Assembly: GCA_937872615.1 (NCBI GenBank)
Contig: CALMTT010000400.1
Coordinates: 1 to 64,000 of the forward strand
Reading direction: 5' to 3'
Length of the DNA stretch: 64,000 bases
Origin: an uncultured Verrucomicrobiaceae bacterium
GTDB taxonomy: Bacteria > Verrucomicrobiota > Verrucomicrobiia > Verrucomicrobiales > Verrucomicrobiaceae
Both the position numbers and the translations under genes were made by a program. The notes below the pieces were generated by a model that had not been told where the DNA came from, searched no databases, and was given only the letters and a program-made list of their open reading frames with translations. Shown in pieces: positions 10,401-17,576 of the stretch; position 1 is the stretch's first letter; the number at the start of each line of letters is the position of its first letter.

Positions 10401-10664
10401 AAGATCCCGTAGGGTGGCGATGGCGGATTCGACTGCCTCGGCGGAGAACGGCTGTTCGCGGCCACGCCACCGGACACGGTTCATCTTGGCAAGCTGTTCG
10501 CGTAGGATGGGCGTCAGCAGCACCTCGGATTTGCGCCCGCCACGCAATTGCAGCGCCTCGGTCGGCGGCAGATAGCGGAAGCCCAGCTTCATCAGCAATT
10601 CCACCGCTGGAATCTGTGACGCCAGTTTCTCGCGCGTATCAGGAGTTGTGGGTTCGTTGGGCAT
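7455..10664 (-). CDS. hsdR: Type I restriction enzyme, R (translocase/nuclease) subunit
   Basis: HsdR (1069 aa) is the restriction and translocation subunit of the type I enzyme. Domains in order: an N-terminal PD-(D/E)XK nuclease with D156 and E170-C-K172, followed by a QGISQHLRNQ motif; an SF2 helicase core with Walker A HTQGSGKS (333-340) and DEGH box (434-437), then the TGTPV motif; and a long helical C-terminus for binding HsdM. All key motifs are present, so it should be active. It begins 12 nt after the E2-like gene and is thus separated from hsdM and hsdS by the CBASS genes. Confidence 0.96.
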   Translation of the reverse strand: MPNEPTTPDTREKLASQIPAVELLMKLGFRYLPPTEALQLRGGRKSEVLLTPILREQLAKMNRVRWRGREQPFSAEAVESAIATLRDLPDEGLIQTSEKVYALLSLGKSFPQTVEGDTRSFTLRYVDWERWGENVFHVTEEFAVERTGSRETYRVDVVLFVNGIPFAVIECKPRGKKWLDQGISQHLRNQKNDGIPRLYWFAQLVLALNGESARYATARTPAEFWSAWQESVPDGDVQTVLNTALPVDELVKLFWRRDGPNELHERGVTAQDRTVFGLCRPERLLELARIFVVYDGGQKKIARHQQYAAVKAALARVQEHEPDGSRRGGLVWHTQGSGKSLTMVMLAKALALSPAIRNPRLILVTDRVELDRQICDTFRYCGYEPLRARDGKELRELIEAKKAAVITTIINKFERAVKGASHLDEDENLFVLVDEGHRTNFGSFHALMRKALPHACFIGFTGTPVVQDEKRNNLRVFGDFIHTYTLDHAVRDEAVVPLLYEGRHVEQDVDQAQLDLWFERMMRGKTEQQKADFKRKFATADHLNRADKRLLMVAYDLCEHFTSTFAGTGAKGQLVAPRKDVALRYKEIIEDIGRTDPSVRVSVEVLISAPDDRDDYEECAESELPRVQAFWREMMSRFGTEERYNESLTSRFKGDGDPQVIIVVSKLLTGFDAPVNTVLYIDKKLTDHTLLQAIARVNRKNEGKDFGYIIDYYGILGDLNEALTHYEALAQFDPVDLAATLTPLADEVGKLPDTYSDLWELFRTVKNKRDDEQFAACLKDQEQRDEFYARLSRFARTFQVAMSSAGFLADTPNAKVNQYRRDLKYLLNLRTRMKQRYSEEVDYSEYEKRIQTLIDRHVGATEVTRITPLVNIFDKERFDAEVEKLEGSASRADTIASRTARTIREKWEEDPAFYERFSRILQRLIEDFRNKRISDAQYLASVTEVMQKVRDQGTTELPEALQHRPAARAFYGIIRRALAKLESMLPADAEAHSVELGLAIDEVVAEHARIVNWTANTDVRNHMLNAAEDRLLDAARRKGFALPLSALDEIGKELLPVAEAHYHDMNRRQ

Positions 10665-10676
10665 GGATATTCCGGT

Positions 10677-11135
10677 TCAGTTCCGGCTGTGGTCCTCGGT
10701 CGGAGCAAGGTCTTCGGGTTTGGGCTGGCCATGAACGGCTGATTTTCCGAGCCACTTGCCGGTAAGCAGGAATAGCTCGTAGAACACGAGCCACTCCGCT
10801 GTCCACGGGATGATGGTTTGGTGCAGATGCCAATGCTTCTGCCAAGGCTGTTCGCGCCAGTCGAAAAGGCAGAGCGTGTCGTTGTGATACATGTGCGCAC
10901 CCTTGGTGTATTCAATCCTCGGCTCGATGACGCGGACCTCTGGCGAGTTCCACGGCGCGTAGTGGATTTCGACGCGATAGCTTGGGCTCTGCTCCGTCGG
11001 CTGGATGCGTCCCCGGCATGTCAGTTTCAACCCACTGATGCGCGAGTTCAAAAACGGGAACTTCTCCCGAAGCAGCGCTTGTTCGCTGACGACCTTGCGA
11101 TACTTGTCAGCCTTGTTTGTCGGAATCATCACCAT
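10677..11135 (-). CDS. CBASS E2-like conjugating protein (type II-short)
   Basis: A 152-aa bacterial E2-like (ubiquitin-conjugating-like) protein. The core motif YHNDTLCLFDW puts the likely catalytic cysteine at residue 89. It follows a beta-rich section (IHYAPWNSPEVRVIEP) and precedes the helix IIPWTAEWLVFYELFLL, as in E2 proteins of E2-only CBASS. In such systems the E2 acts on the C-terminus of the CD-NTase, and here the neighbouring CD-NTase ends in glycine. The ATG at 11135 or 11129 is preferred; the frame stays open to 11174. Either start overlaps the CD-NTase gene. No E1 (ThiF-like) or JAB gene is present. Confidence 0.85.
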   Translation of the reverse strand: MVMIPTNKADKYRKVVSEQALLREKFPFLNSRISGLKLTCRGRIQPTEQSPSYRVEIHYAPWNSPEVRVIEPRIEYTKGAHMYHNDTLCLFDWREQPWQKHWHLHQTIIPWTAEWLVFYELFLLTGKWLGKSAVHGQPKPEDLAPTEDHSRN

Positions 11136-12216
11136 AGAACTTGTGAGCCAGATTTGGCACGCCCGCCCCAACAAGAGTGGAGACGATCACCCCCGAACCG
11201 TTCGTCGAAGCCAGGCCGGCATTCACGAGCGCGGCCTTGCTGAACAGTGCATGAGCCTTGGCAGAATCCTTGTCGTAGGCTTCAAAGAAGTCGTCGCTTT
11301 GGAACACCCAATCCCACGCCTCGCGCGCCTGCGGCTTCGTGCAATTGGGATGATGCAGCACCAACAGCTTGTCGAGCGCCTCGCCTACGCGGGTGCGGAG
11401 TTCGACCATGTTTTCATCGTTCGCGGATTTCGTGAGTTTGTCGCGCGGGGTCTTGGTTTGCGCCCGGTTCTCGACTTCGAGGCTGGACGCAAGCCGGGTC
11501 TTGAGCTTTGAAAGCAGCCAGTAGAACGCCTCGTCGTCACGCTCGTAGTAGCTGGGAGCGCATTCCTCGACCAGCATCGTCAGCTTGAGCCCGTTCGGCA
11601 TGTCCCAATCCTCGCCGCGACTGCGGGCAAACCGTTTCATCAGGCGAATCATCACTCGCAACTGCGAGCCTCCTCCGTCCCGCTGCTTGTTCAGCGCCTC
11701 GACGCGTTCCTCAAACCAACGGTTGATTTCGGTCGGGTCAGACCCGGTGAAGCCACTCGCCCCAGCCAGTTCCTGGCGCTCCGCGTCGGTATCCGCGTCG
11801 AGCTTCCGGTAGCACGGAATGTCAACGTGATGCCCTTCCGCGTAGAAGACGCGGACGCAGTTGTTGTGAATTTCCGGCTGCTTGTTGAAATTCGGGTCTT
11901 TGACCGCGTCGCGCACCATCTCCTGGGTCTCGCGCGCGGTGTAGGCCGTGCCGTCCTTCTTTTTCAGGTCGTCTTTGTGAAACCACACCCCGTCGTCAAT
12001 GTCGTAAGCGTTGTCTTTCTCCTGCACGGTCGTGTTGATGGCCATCGAACCTTGCGGAATGAAATGGTCGTCGTTGAGCCGGATGTTCTCGGGGCGATTG
12101 CGCTTGAGGCGATTGCGGTTCGCTTCACGGTGGCCACGCAACTTGTCCTTTACCGCCTGCGGCAGATTCACACAGTCGGTTTCGTAAGCTTGAATCTGTT
12201 CGTTGTAATCAAACAT
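11107..12216 (-). CDS. CD-NTase (cGAS/DncV-like nucleotidyltransferase)
   Basis: A 369-aa CD-NTase, the CBASS enzyme that makes a cyclic oligonucleotide alarm signal on phage infection. Nucleotidyltransferase motifs: GS at residues 56-57 in QGSMAINTTV, metal-binding D72 and D74 in YDIDDGVWF, and the third carboxylate D132 in HVDIPCY. These match DncV-type enzymes. The last residue is glycine (ends DDSDKQG), fitting C-terminal modification by an E2. I chose the ATG at 12216 because the protein then begins MFDYNEQIQ; the open frame extends further but overlaps the upstream gene. The overlap with the DUF6602-type gene is 8 nt. The second-messenger product cannot be told from sequence. Confidence 0.92.
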   Translation of the reverse strand: MFDYNEQIQAYETDCVNLPQAVKDKLRGHREANRNRLKRNRPENIRLNDDHFIPQGSMAINTTVQEKDNAYDIDDGVWFHKDDLKKKDGTAYTARETQEMVRDAVKDPNFNKQPEIHNNCVRVFYAEGHHVDIPCYRKLDADTDAERQELAGASGFTGSDPTEINRWFEERVEALNKQRDGGGSQLRVMIRLMKRFARSRGEDWDMPNGLKLTMLVEECAPSYYERDDEAFYWLLSKLKTRLASSLEVENRAQTKTPRDKLTKSANDENMVELRTRVGEALDKLLVLHHPNCTKPQAREAWDWVFQSDDFFEAYDKDSAKAHALFSKAALVNAGLASTNGSGVIVSTLVGAGVPNLAHKFYGDDSDKQG

Positions 12217-12985
12217 GGGGCACTCCTTGGGTGGCAGGCTTGTTGGCGAGTTGGTTGGCGTAGGCCATCCAGTCCACCGCCGGGACTGTGGCCAGGGATT
12301 GCAGTTTCGAGAGCAGTCGGAACGCAAAATGGGCAAGCGCGTTTTCCGGTGGGCCGAACGTGTATTTGCCCGGTCCTTCGAAAACATCAAAACTCGCGCC
12401 CGTTGCGGCAAAACCGCAGTCAATCGTGCCCTCCTTCGGCAGCTTCGCGTGAATCTCCCGAAACGATTCGCCCAGACCGTCCTTCCAATCCACTTCGATG
12501 GCAAGGATGCCCGCCACAATCTCGAAGTGTGGCTTCGGCGAAAGTTTGCCGTTGGCAGTGTAGATTTCGACCGATGTCCGCTTCAGCCGGCGCACTGACG
12601 CGGCTTTGTCCGCCGCGTATTCCAGGTAGCCTTTGTCAATCTTCGGCTTGCACTCGAACACGGCATAGACGGCCTCCGCGGGAACATAGCGATGCTTGTC
12701 GTTGTCCAGCAGCGTCGGCGTGTATTGCCGGTCAAACACCACCACGTCAATGGACTGGCTCACGTTGCCGTCGCTATCGAGCACGATGGCCTTCTCAACG
12801 GTGTAGCGGTTCGGCAGATACTTGCGCAGGAAATCAATGAAGTGCTGCTCGTTCACTTCGCCCCGGTCGCCCGCGTGAGTGATGCGTCGGGACGACTTCA
12901 GCTTTGGGGCGAGGCATTCCTGTTCCGTCGCGAACGCTTCGCGGAGGAAGTCGGCGTTCTTGGGTGTGTTGTTCTCGTTGCTCAT
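12209..12985 (-). CDS. DUF6602-type PD-(D/E)XK-like protein, candidate CBASS effector
   Basis: A 258-aa protein resembling DUF6602. It shows a nuclease-like acidic layout: E43/E46, D80 in SIDVVVFDRQ, and E111-x-K113 in AVFECKP, the order expected for a PD-(D/E)XK active site. The C-terminal ~130 residues match no ligand-binding domain I know. It starts at ATG 12985, two bases after the hsdS stop, and overlaps the CD-NTase start by 8 nt, so it is tied to both systems. By position it is the only candidate effector for the CD-NTase/E2 pair. This role is inference; it could instead assist the restriction system. Confidence 0.7.
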   Translation of the reverse strand: MSNENNTPKNADFLREAFATEQECLAPKLKSSRRITHAGDRGEVNEQHFIDFLRKYLPNRYTVEKAIVLDSDGNVSQSIDVVVFDRQYTPTLLDNDKHRYVPAEAVYAVFECKPKIDKGYLEYAADKAASVRRLKRTSVEIYTANGKLSPKPHFEIVAGILAIEVDWKDGLGESFREIHAKLPKEGTIDCGFAATGASFDVFEGPGKYTFGPPENALAHFAFRLLSKLQSLATVPAVDWMAYANQLANKPATQGVPHV

Positions 12986-12987
12986 AA

Positions 12988-14220
12988 TCACTTCGCCTTC
13001 ACGCGGATTTCGCCGGTCAGGAGCTTTTGCATCAGGCCGCGCTTCTGTTGCTTGAGGGCTTCCAACTCTGCTTCGAGCAGGTGGATTTCGCGGACGCAAG
13101 CATCGAGCAGAGTGACGATTTCCAGTTGCTCTGCCTTTGTGGGCGGGACGCGAATTGGGTGGTTGAGGAATGCCTTCAGGTCAAAATTCAGCCGTAGGCG
13201 CTCGGCAAACACACCATTGCTGGCAAGGTAAGCCAAGTTCTTGAGCGTGGCGGTTTGCGACAAGTAGTGAAAAAACCGCATGTCGAACGTCGCCGGGTCG
13301 CGAACCTGCAACACTTCATATTCGTCGTTTACATCGTAGCCGTGGAATTCGGGTGGCACGATGGACATGCCGCCCCAGGTGACTTGGCGGCGCGAAATCA
13401 AAAAGTCGTTCGCGTGAATCTTCTTGCAGACCTTTACTTTGATTTTGCTGCCTGGCAGTTCGGCCCGGAAGAACACCCCGCCAGAGTTTCGCCTCACACC
13501 CGCTAGCTTGAAGATGCGTTGATCGTTCCAATCTTCGTAGCGGTTTACGGGCTTGAGTAGGTCGCCGATTTTCCGGGTCGTCCATAGGTTCTTCTTGGGG
13601 TTCGGAAAGCGGCGCACGCCTGCGACAAGTTGTTGTCTTAGCGAGGAGAGGCGATCGCGCTTTGTCGATAGCAGCAACTTGAGCCTTTCAATCCCCGTAT
13701 CCCATGTCTCCAAGATTCGGGAGAGTTTCCGCTGCTCCGGCACGGGAGGCAGGAGTACTGGGAATGCCTTGAGTTGGCTCGTATTGACGCTTGCAAGGTT
13801 CGTGGACTGTTTCGAGCAGCTCAAAAAGTAACGTCGTCCCCAAGGCGAGGCCGTGAGCTTTTCAAGGAAGTCGTTGCGGAGCTGTGAAGACGTAACGCGC
13901 ACTGCGAACACATGGTTCTGATGAACGCATGGTTCGATTTGTCCTTCCCAGATGCAGCCGCGTCCCAGCTTGTCAAAGTCGCCGCCTTCGGTCATCAGAA
14001 GGTCACCGCGTCGAAGCAGGTAGCGGTTCAGTTTACGCTCTGGGACTTCGATGGTCTTCATTTCCGTCAGGTCAACGTGGCCGTCTTGGACATTTGCCAC
14101 GCGAAGGTACGGCAGGATGACTACCGGTTTTTCTTTCTGCGCGCCCTTGGCAATGCCGGTCTGAATCTCGGCAAGCTTGTCGAGTCTCTCGATTTTCCAA
14201 CCTTTGGGCGGCTTCGTCAC
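12988..14220 (-). CDS. hsdS: Type I restriction-modification specificity subunit, two TRDs
   Basis: HsdS (410 aa) sets the DNA target of the type I enzyme. There are two target-recognition domains, at about residues 1-155 and 205-365. Each is followed by a helical spacer that starts with an EQ motif (PEQRKLSRILETWD near 160-195 and EQLEIVTLLDACVREI near 370-405). This is a complete bipartite subunit. It overlaps hsdM by 4 nt. A second, single-TRD HsdS-like gene lies upstream of hsdM, so the operon has two specificity proteins. Confidence 0.93.
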   Translation of the reverse strand: MTKPPKGWKIERLDKLAEIQTGIAKGAQKEKPVVILPYLRVANVQDGHVDLTEMKTIEVPERKLNRYLLRRGDLLMTEGGDFDKLGRGCIWEGQIEPCVHQNHVFAVRVTSSQLRNDFLEKLTASPWGRRYFLSCSKQSTNLASVNTSQLKAFPVLLPPVPEQRKLSRILETWDTGIERLKLLLSTKRDRLSSLRQQLVAGVRRFPNPKKNLWTTRKIGDLLKPVNRYEDWNDQRIFKLAGVRRNSGGVFFRAELPGSKIKVKVCKKIHANDFLISRRQVTWGGMSIVPPEFHGYDVNDEYEVLQVRDPATFDMRFFHYLSQTATLKNLAYLASNGVFAERLRLNFDLKAFLNHPIRVPPTKAEQLEIVTLLDACVREIHLLEAELEALKQQKRGLMQKLLTGEIRVKAK

Positions 14221-15740
14221 AGTCCAAGCTCCTTGAGGTAACGGCCGATTTCCTTCCGCACGCCGACGAGTTCGTCTTCGAGGCGGTTGATTTCCTTCTG
14301 CACTTTCTTCAAGTCCACCGGGGCTTCTGGCTCGAAGGTGTCCACGTAGCGCGGGATGTTGAGATTGAAGTCGTTCTCCTTCACTTCCTCGAACGTGACG
14401 CGCTTGGCGTATTTGGGCACGTCCTCGAACTTGCGGAACGTCTCCACAATCTTCTCGATGTCCTGCGGACGGAGTTTGTTCTGTTTTGCGTCTTGGGCGA
14501 AGTCGCGGCTGGCGTCAATGAACAGGATGTCCGTGCCGTGGCGGGCCTCCTTCTTGCCCTTGTTGAACAGGAGGATCGCGGCGGGAATCCCCGTGCCGTA
14601 AAACAGATTCACCGGTAGCCCGATGACGGCTTCGAGCAGGTTTTCCTCAATGAGCGTCTGTCGAATCTTGCCCTCGGCTGCTCCGCGAAACAGCACGCCA
14701 TGCGGCACAATGACACCGACGCGGCCTGAGCCAGCGGCAGCGGCCTCGATCATGTGGGTGATGAACGCGTAGTCGCCCCGGCTCTTGGGCGGGATGCCGC
14801 GATGGAAGCGGCCGTAAGGATCGGCGGCGGCTTTTTCCGCGCCCCACTTGTCGAGCGAGAACGGCGGATTTGCGACCACGATGTCGAACTTCATCAGGCG
14901 GCTGTCCTCGACGAGCTTGGGGGAGTTGATGCTGTCGCACCATTCGATGCGCGCGGCGTCGAGGCTGTGAAGGAACATGTTCATCCGCGCCAGCGCGTAG
15001 GTCTGATTGTTGTTCTCCATGCCGAACACGGCGACGTTCGTGGGCTGGGTCTTGTCCTTGCGCGGCACTTCGTGGGCGACCTTCACGAGCAGCGAGCCTG
15101 AGCCGCAGGCCGGGTCGCAAATCTTGTTGCCCGGCTTTGGCGCGAGCAACTTGGCGAGCAACGTCGCGACTTCGGCGGGCGTGTAGAACTCGCCGCCCTT
15201 TTTGCCAGCGTCCGAAGCGAACTGGCCGATGAGGTATTCGTAGCAGTCGCCGATGATGTCGGCATTTCCAAGCGTGCGCGGGCGCAGGTCCAGCGGCGCG
15301 AAGTCCTCCAGCAGATGCTTGAGGCGGCGGTTGCGGTCACGTGTCTCGCCGAGGTTAACCTCGGAATTGAAATCAATCTTGCGGAACACGCCGTCGAGCT
15401 TTGCCTTGTTCTCGTCTTCGATGGAATCGAGCGCGTGGTTGATGAGTTCGCCGATGTCGTCGGCGTCGCGCTGGGCGTAGAGGGAATCGAACGTGGCGTC
15501 CTCCGGCATGATGAACCGCTCGCGGGCAAGGCGGCGCTGCACCATGACTTCGTCCTTCGGGAATTGAGCGCGCAATTCCTCGACGCGTTGGCGGCGCACG
15601 TCGCTCAGGTATTTGAGGAATAGCATGGTCAGGACGTAGTCCTTGTAAACGGACGAATCCATGACGCCCCGGAAGGTGTCGCACGCCTTCCAGGCGACGC
15701 GGTTGATTTCGGCTTTGCGGTCAATGATGGGATCAGGCAT
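14217..15740 (-). CDS. hsdM: Type I restriction-modification DNA methyltransferase subunit
   Basis: HsdM (507 aa), the N6-adenine methyltransferase. The N-terminal HsdM_N helical domain begins with DTFRGVMDSSVYKDYVLTML. SAM-binding motif I DPACGSGSLL is at 209-218 and the catalytic motif NPPF at 291-294. The C-terminal helical tail contacts HsdS. It overlaps the upstream single-TRD gene by 8 nt and hsdS by 4 nt. All motifs are intact, so methylation should be functional. Confidence 0.96.
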   Translation of the reverse strand: MPDPIIDRKAEINRVAWKACDTFRGVMDSSVYKDYVLTMLFLKYLSDVRRQRVEELRAQFPKDEVMVQRRLARERFIMPEDATFDSLYAQRDADDIGELINHALDSIEDENKAKLDGVFRKIDFNSEVNLGETRDRNRRLKHLLEDFAPLDLRPRTLGNADIIGDCYEYLIGQFASDAGKKGGEFYTPAEVATLLAKLLAPKPGNKICDPACGSGSLLVKVAHEVPRKDKTQPTNVAVFGMENNNQTYALARMNMFLHSLDAARIEWCDSINSPKLVEDSRLMKFDIVVANPPFSLDKWGAEKAAADPYGRFHRGIPPKSRGDYAFITHMIEAAAAGSGRVGVIVPHGVLFRGAAEGKIRQTLIEENLLEAVIGLPVNLFYGTGIPAAILLFNKGKKEARHGTDILFIDASRDFAQDAKQNKLRPQDIEKIVETFRKFEDVPKYAKRVTFEEVKENDFNLNIPRYVDTFEPEAPVDLKKVQKEINRLEDELVGVRKEIGRYLKELGL

Positions 15741-16323
15741 GGGCGGCTTGTTGGTTGGCCCAGGCGCGCAAGAGGTCGCGGCGGGCGGTGGAAAGTTCGT
15801 TCATGAGATTGTGTTCCTGTTCGATCAGGGAATTGAGTTCGGCGACGTGGCGTTGCACGTCGAGCGGTGGTAGTTGCACCGGCAACGCACGTAGCACGTC
15901 GAGGGAAATCATGGGAATGGTCGTGCCGGAGTTGTTTGCGCGCATGAATTGCTGCGACACGTCCTGGTTGAGCCACCACGCGAGGAACGGCGGGAACACA
16001 AGGGTTGTGTCGGGACGCAGGACATGAAAGCTGCCCGGCACGATGGCTTGGCCACTGGTTTCGGCGACGGGCACGGCGTAGTTGCGCGGGCCGCGCGCCA
16101 TGAGAATCACGTCGCCGGGCTGAAGCAGGTGCTCGGCGAGATTCCGAATCCCGCTGGCGCTAATCTGCGTCAGCCCATCCTGGGCAGGCGCGATGCGGAG
16201 GCGATCGGCGTCCACATCGCGCCCCTGAATCAACGCGACCGTCCCGTCCGGGTCTGGCTCGATGCTCGACCGGAATGGATAGCCGGCACGTAGCGCGGCG
16301 ACTTGTCCAAGCGTTGTGTTCAC
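15733..16323 (-). CDS. Single-TRD HsdS-like protein (half specificity subunit)
   Basis: A 196-aa protein with one target-recognition domain (about residues 1-155, including the motif ISLDVLRALPVQLPPLDVQ) and one helical spacer (about 155-190). It is therefore half of an HsdS. It lies directly upstream of hsdM with an 8-nt overlap. Half-size HsdS proteins can dimerise to recognise palindromic targets in some systems; whether this one acts alone or with the full HsdS is unknown. The gene starts and stops cleanly and does not look like debris of the larger hsdS. Confidence 0.78.
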   Translation of the reverse strand: MNTTLGQVAALRAGYPFRSSIEPDPDGTVALIQGRDVDADRLRIAPAQDGLTQISASGIRNLAEHLLQPGDVILMARGPRNYAVPVAETSGQAIVPGSFHVLRPDTTLVFPPFLAWWLNQDVSQQFMRANNSGTTIPMISLDVLRALPVQLPPLDVQRHVAELNSLIEQEHNLMNELSTARRDLLRAWANQQAAHA

Positions 16324-16326
16324 AGA

Positions 16327-16500
16327 TTACTTTTCTTTGCGCACGCCTTTGAACGGTTTCGGGTTGGACTTCATGTCCATAAAGCGCCCCGTGTCGCCGT
16401 CGCGCTTCACCCAGCGTTCAGAGAGGGGATTCCAAGTTTGCGAACGGTTCGTCACCGGACCATTCCGGTGGCCGTCGCCTTTAGGTGGATTCGTTGCCAT
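16327..16500 (-). CDS. Small basic protein of unknown function (57 aa)
   Basis: A 57-aa protein starting MATNPPKGDGHRNGPV and ending KPFKGVRKEK. The PKGDGHRxGxV and RFMD...KPFKGVRKE blocks look like a small conserved family I have seen beside restriction genes, but no function is known to me. It is highly charged and lacks hydrophobic segments, so probably cytoplasmic. It sits 12 nt after the first operon gene and 3 nt before the half-hsdS gene, so it is co-transcribed with the defence genes. Confidence 0.72.
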   Translation of the reverse strand: MATNPPKGDGHRNGPVTNRSQTWNPLSERWVKRDGDTGRFMDMKSNPKPFKGVRKEK

Positions 16501-16512
16501 AGTATCGTTTGG

Positions 16513-17220
16513 TTAGAGTGATGGCCAGCGGCTCGCGATTTCTTCGCAGGCGGCGTTGATGTCCTTGCGGCGTTGGGTGTGATTCACCGGCGCGACGAAG
16601 AGCCTTTCCTGAAATACGTCAAAGACGTAGCAGTGCTTTCGGTCCACGGATTTCGGTCCGGTGAAGCGATGACTCGCGAAGGAGTGAACGAGCGTGGCAA
16701 CGTAATTTCCGGCGTCGTCCGTGAGTGGATGACTTTTGCTCAGGTAGAGCTTGAGCAGGCCGTAGCGAACCACCCCGCCTTTCCCTGTGACAACCAGTTC
16801 CAGTTCGGGCCGAATGCTGACTTCGACGCCAGCGATGAGCAGGGGCTTGGCGGATTCGGGTGCTTTGCGGAACGTGATGCCGGTGAGCGGCAGGCTGGGT
16901 GCGGTGTTGAGCAGGTGGTCGAGCGCCTGGCTGTTGACCTGACGACGCATCTCCTCGGCCTCGGTCGCGACCGTCCGGGATTGAATGGCGGTGATGGCTG
17001 CCCTTACCACCGCCGGGTTGTGTGCGGCATCAACGAAGAACCCGACAAGCGGGTCGAAGCAGTCATTGTAAATAGCCGTCTTGAACGGCTTGGGGTATTT
17101 CTGGTCCACTAGGATGGTTTTACGTCGGGCAGCGGACCGGCTGCCGACGTATTCACCAAGTTTGGTGACGCTGATGCGCGGTAAGGGCCGCGGGCCAGTT
17201 GGCTTCTTAAGGGCGATCAT
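16513..17220 (-). CDS. Uncharacterised protein, first gene of the defence operon
   Basis: A 235-aa protein, not recognised. The N-terminus (RISVTKLGEYVGSRSAARRKTI) looks like a helical DNA- or partner-binding segment. The C-terminal half is beta-rich and contains VSIRPEL followed by LKLYLSK, a spacing that could be a PD-(D/E)XK-like core; this is a weak inference. ATG 17220 is preferred over a TTG-initiated extension to 17319. It leads the operon, 160 nt downstream of the predicted transcription start, so it may be a regulator or a further defence component. Confidence 0.65.
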   Translation of the reverse strand: MIALKKPTGPRPLPRISVTKLGEYVGSRSAARRKTILVDQKYPKPFKTAIYNDCFDPLVGFFVDAAHNPAVVRAAITAIQSRTVATEAEEMRRQVNSQALDHLLNTAPSLPLTGITFRKAPESAKPLLIAGVEVSIRPELELVVTGKGGVVRYGLLKLYLSKSHPLTDDAGNYVATLVHSFASHRFTGPKSVDRKHCYVFDVFQERLFVAPVNHTQRRKDINAACEEIASRWPSL

Positions 17221-17576
17221 AATGTCGCGGTGCGAGGCGCGACTCGACCCCGAATAGTTGTTGTTTCCCGCCCGCCCCTCTGCCACCTTCTTGGTCGCAA
17301 CACCTGATCGTGGCCGCAAGGCTCGCGGTTAGTTGGAAAGGCATCCCGGTCGCCGGTGATGCCTTTCGTTTGAACCGACGAAACATACAGTATCAACGTT
17401 CGGGCGGTTGTCAAATGTGGATTTACGCCGCAGGAATCGCGATACTGCTTGCGGCATCTTGGTGAGGCACAGGCGAAGAACGCGGCGATTGGGGTGCGGC
17501 ACGGGGTTGCCTCCCCGTTTTGAAGTGGCGAATCGGTCCGTTTGGCGGGTTGGGTGTGTTCCTTGTTTCTGATCAC
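17221..17576. other. Intergenic leader/promoter region between divergent-age blocks
   Basis: There is no convincing gene here. It holds the promoter of the defence operon and its leader hairpin. The open frames through it have no recognisable protein content. It probably marks one boundary of the defence island. Confidence 0.5.
17387..17414 (-). promoter_or_regulatory. Sigma70-type promoter of the defence operon
   Basis: On the minus strand TTGACA (17414-17409) and TACTGT (17392-17387) are separated by 16 nt. This is a perfect -35 and a good -10 box. Transcription would start near 17380, leaving a leader of about 160 nt before ATG 17220. The leader can form a hairpin at about 17340-17363 (GGCATC pairing with GATGCC, with a CGG/CCG inner stem). 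Confidence 0.65.

Noticed and set aside
9039-10412. Long plus-strand open frame opposite hsdR (457 codons)
   Set aside because: Antisense to hsdR with no recognisable domain; GC-rich codon bias leaves such mirror frames open.
7455-15740. Treating the CBASS genes as a later insertion with direct repeats at its ends
   Set aside because: No flanking repeats or element ends seen around 10.66 or 12.99 kb, and overlaps with neighbours argue for a long-standing arrangement.
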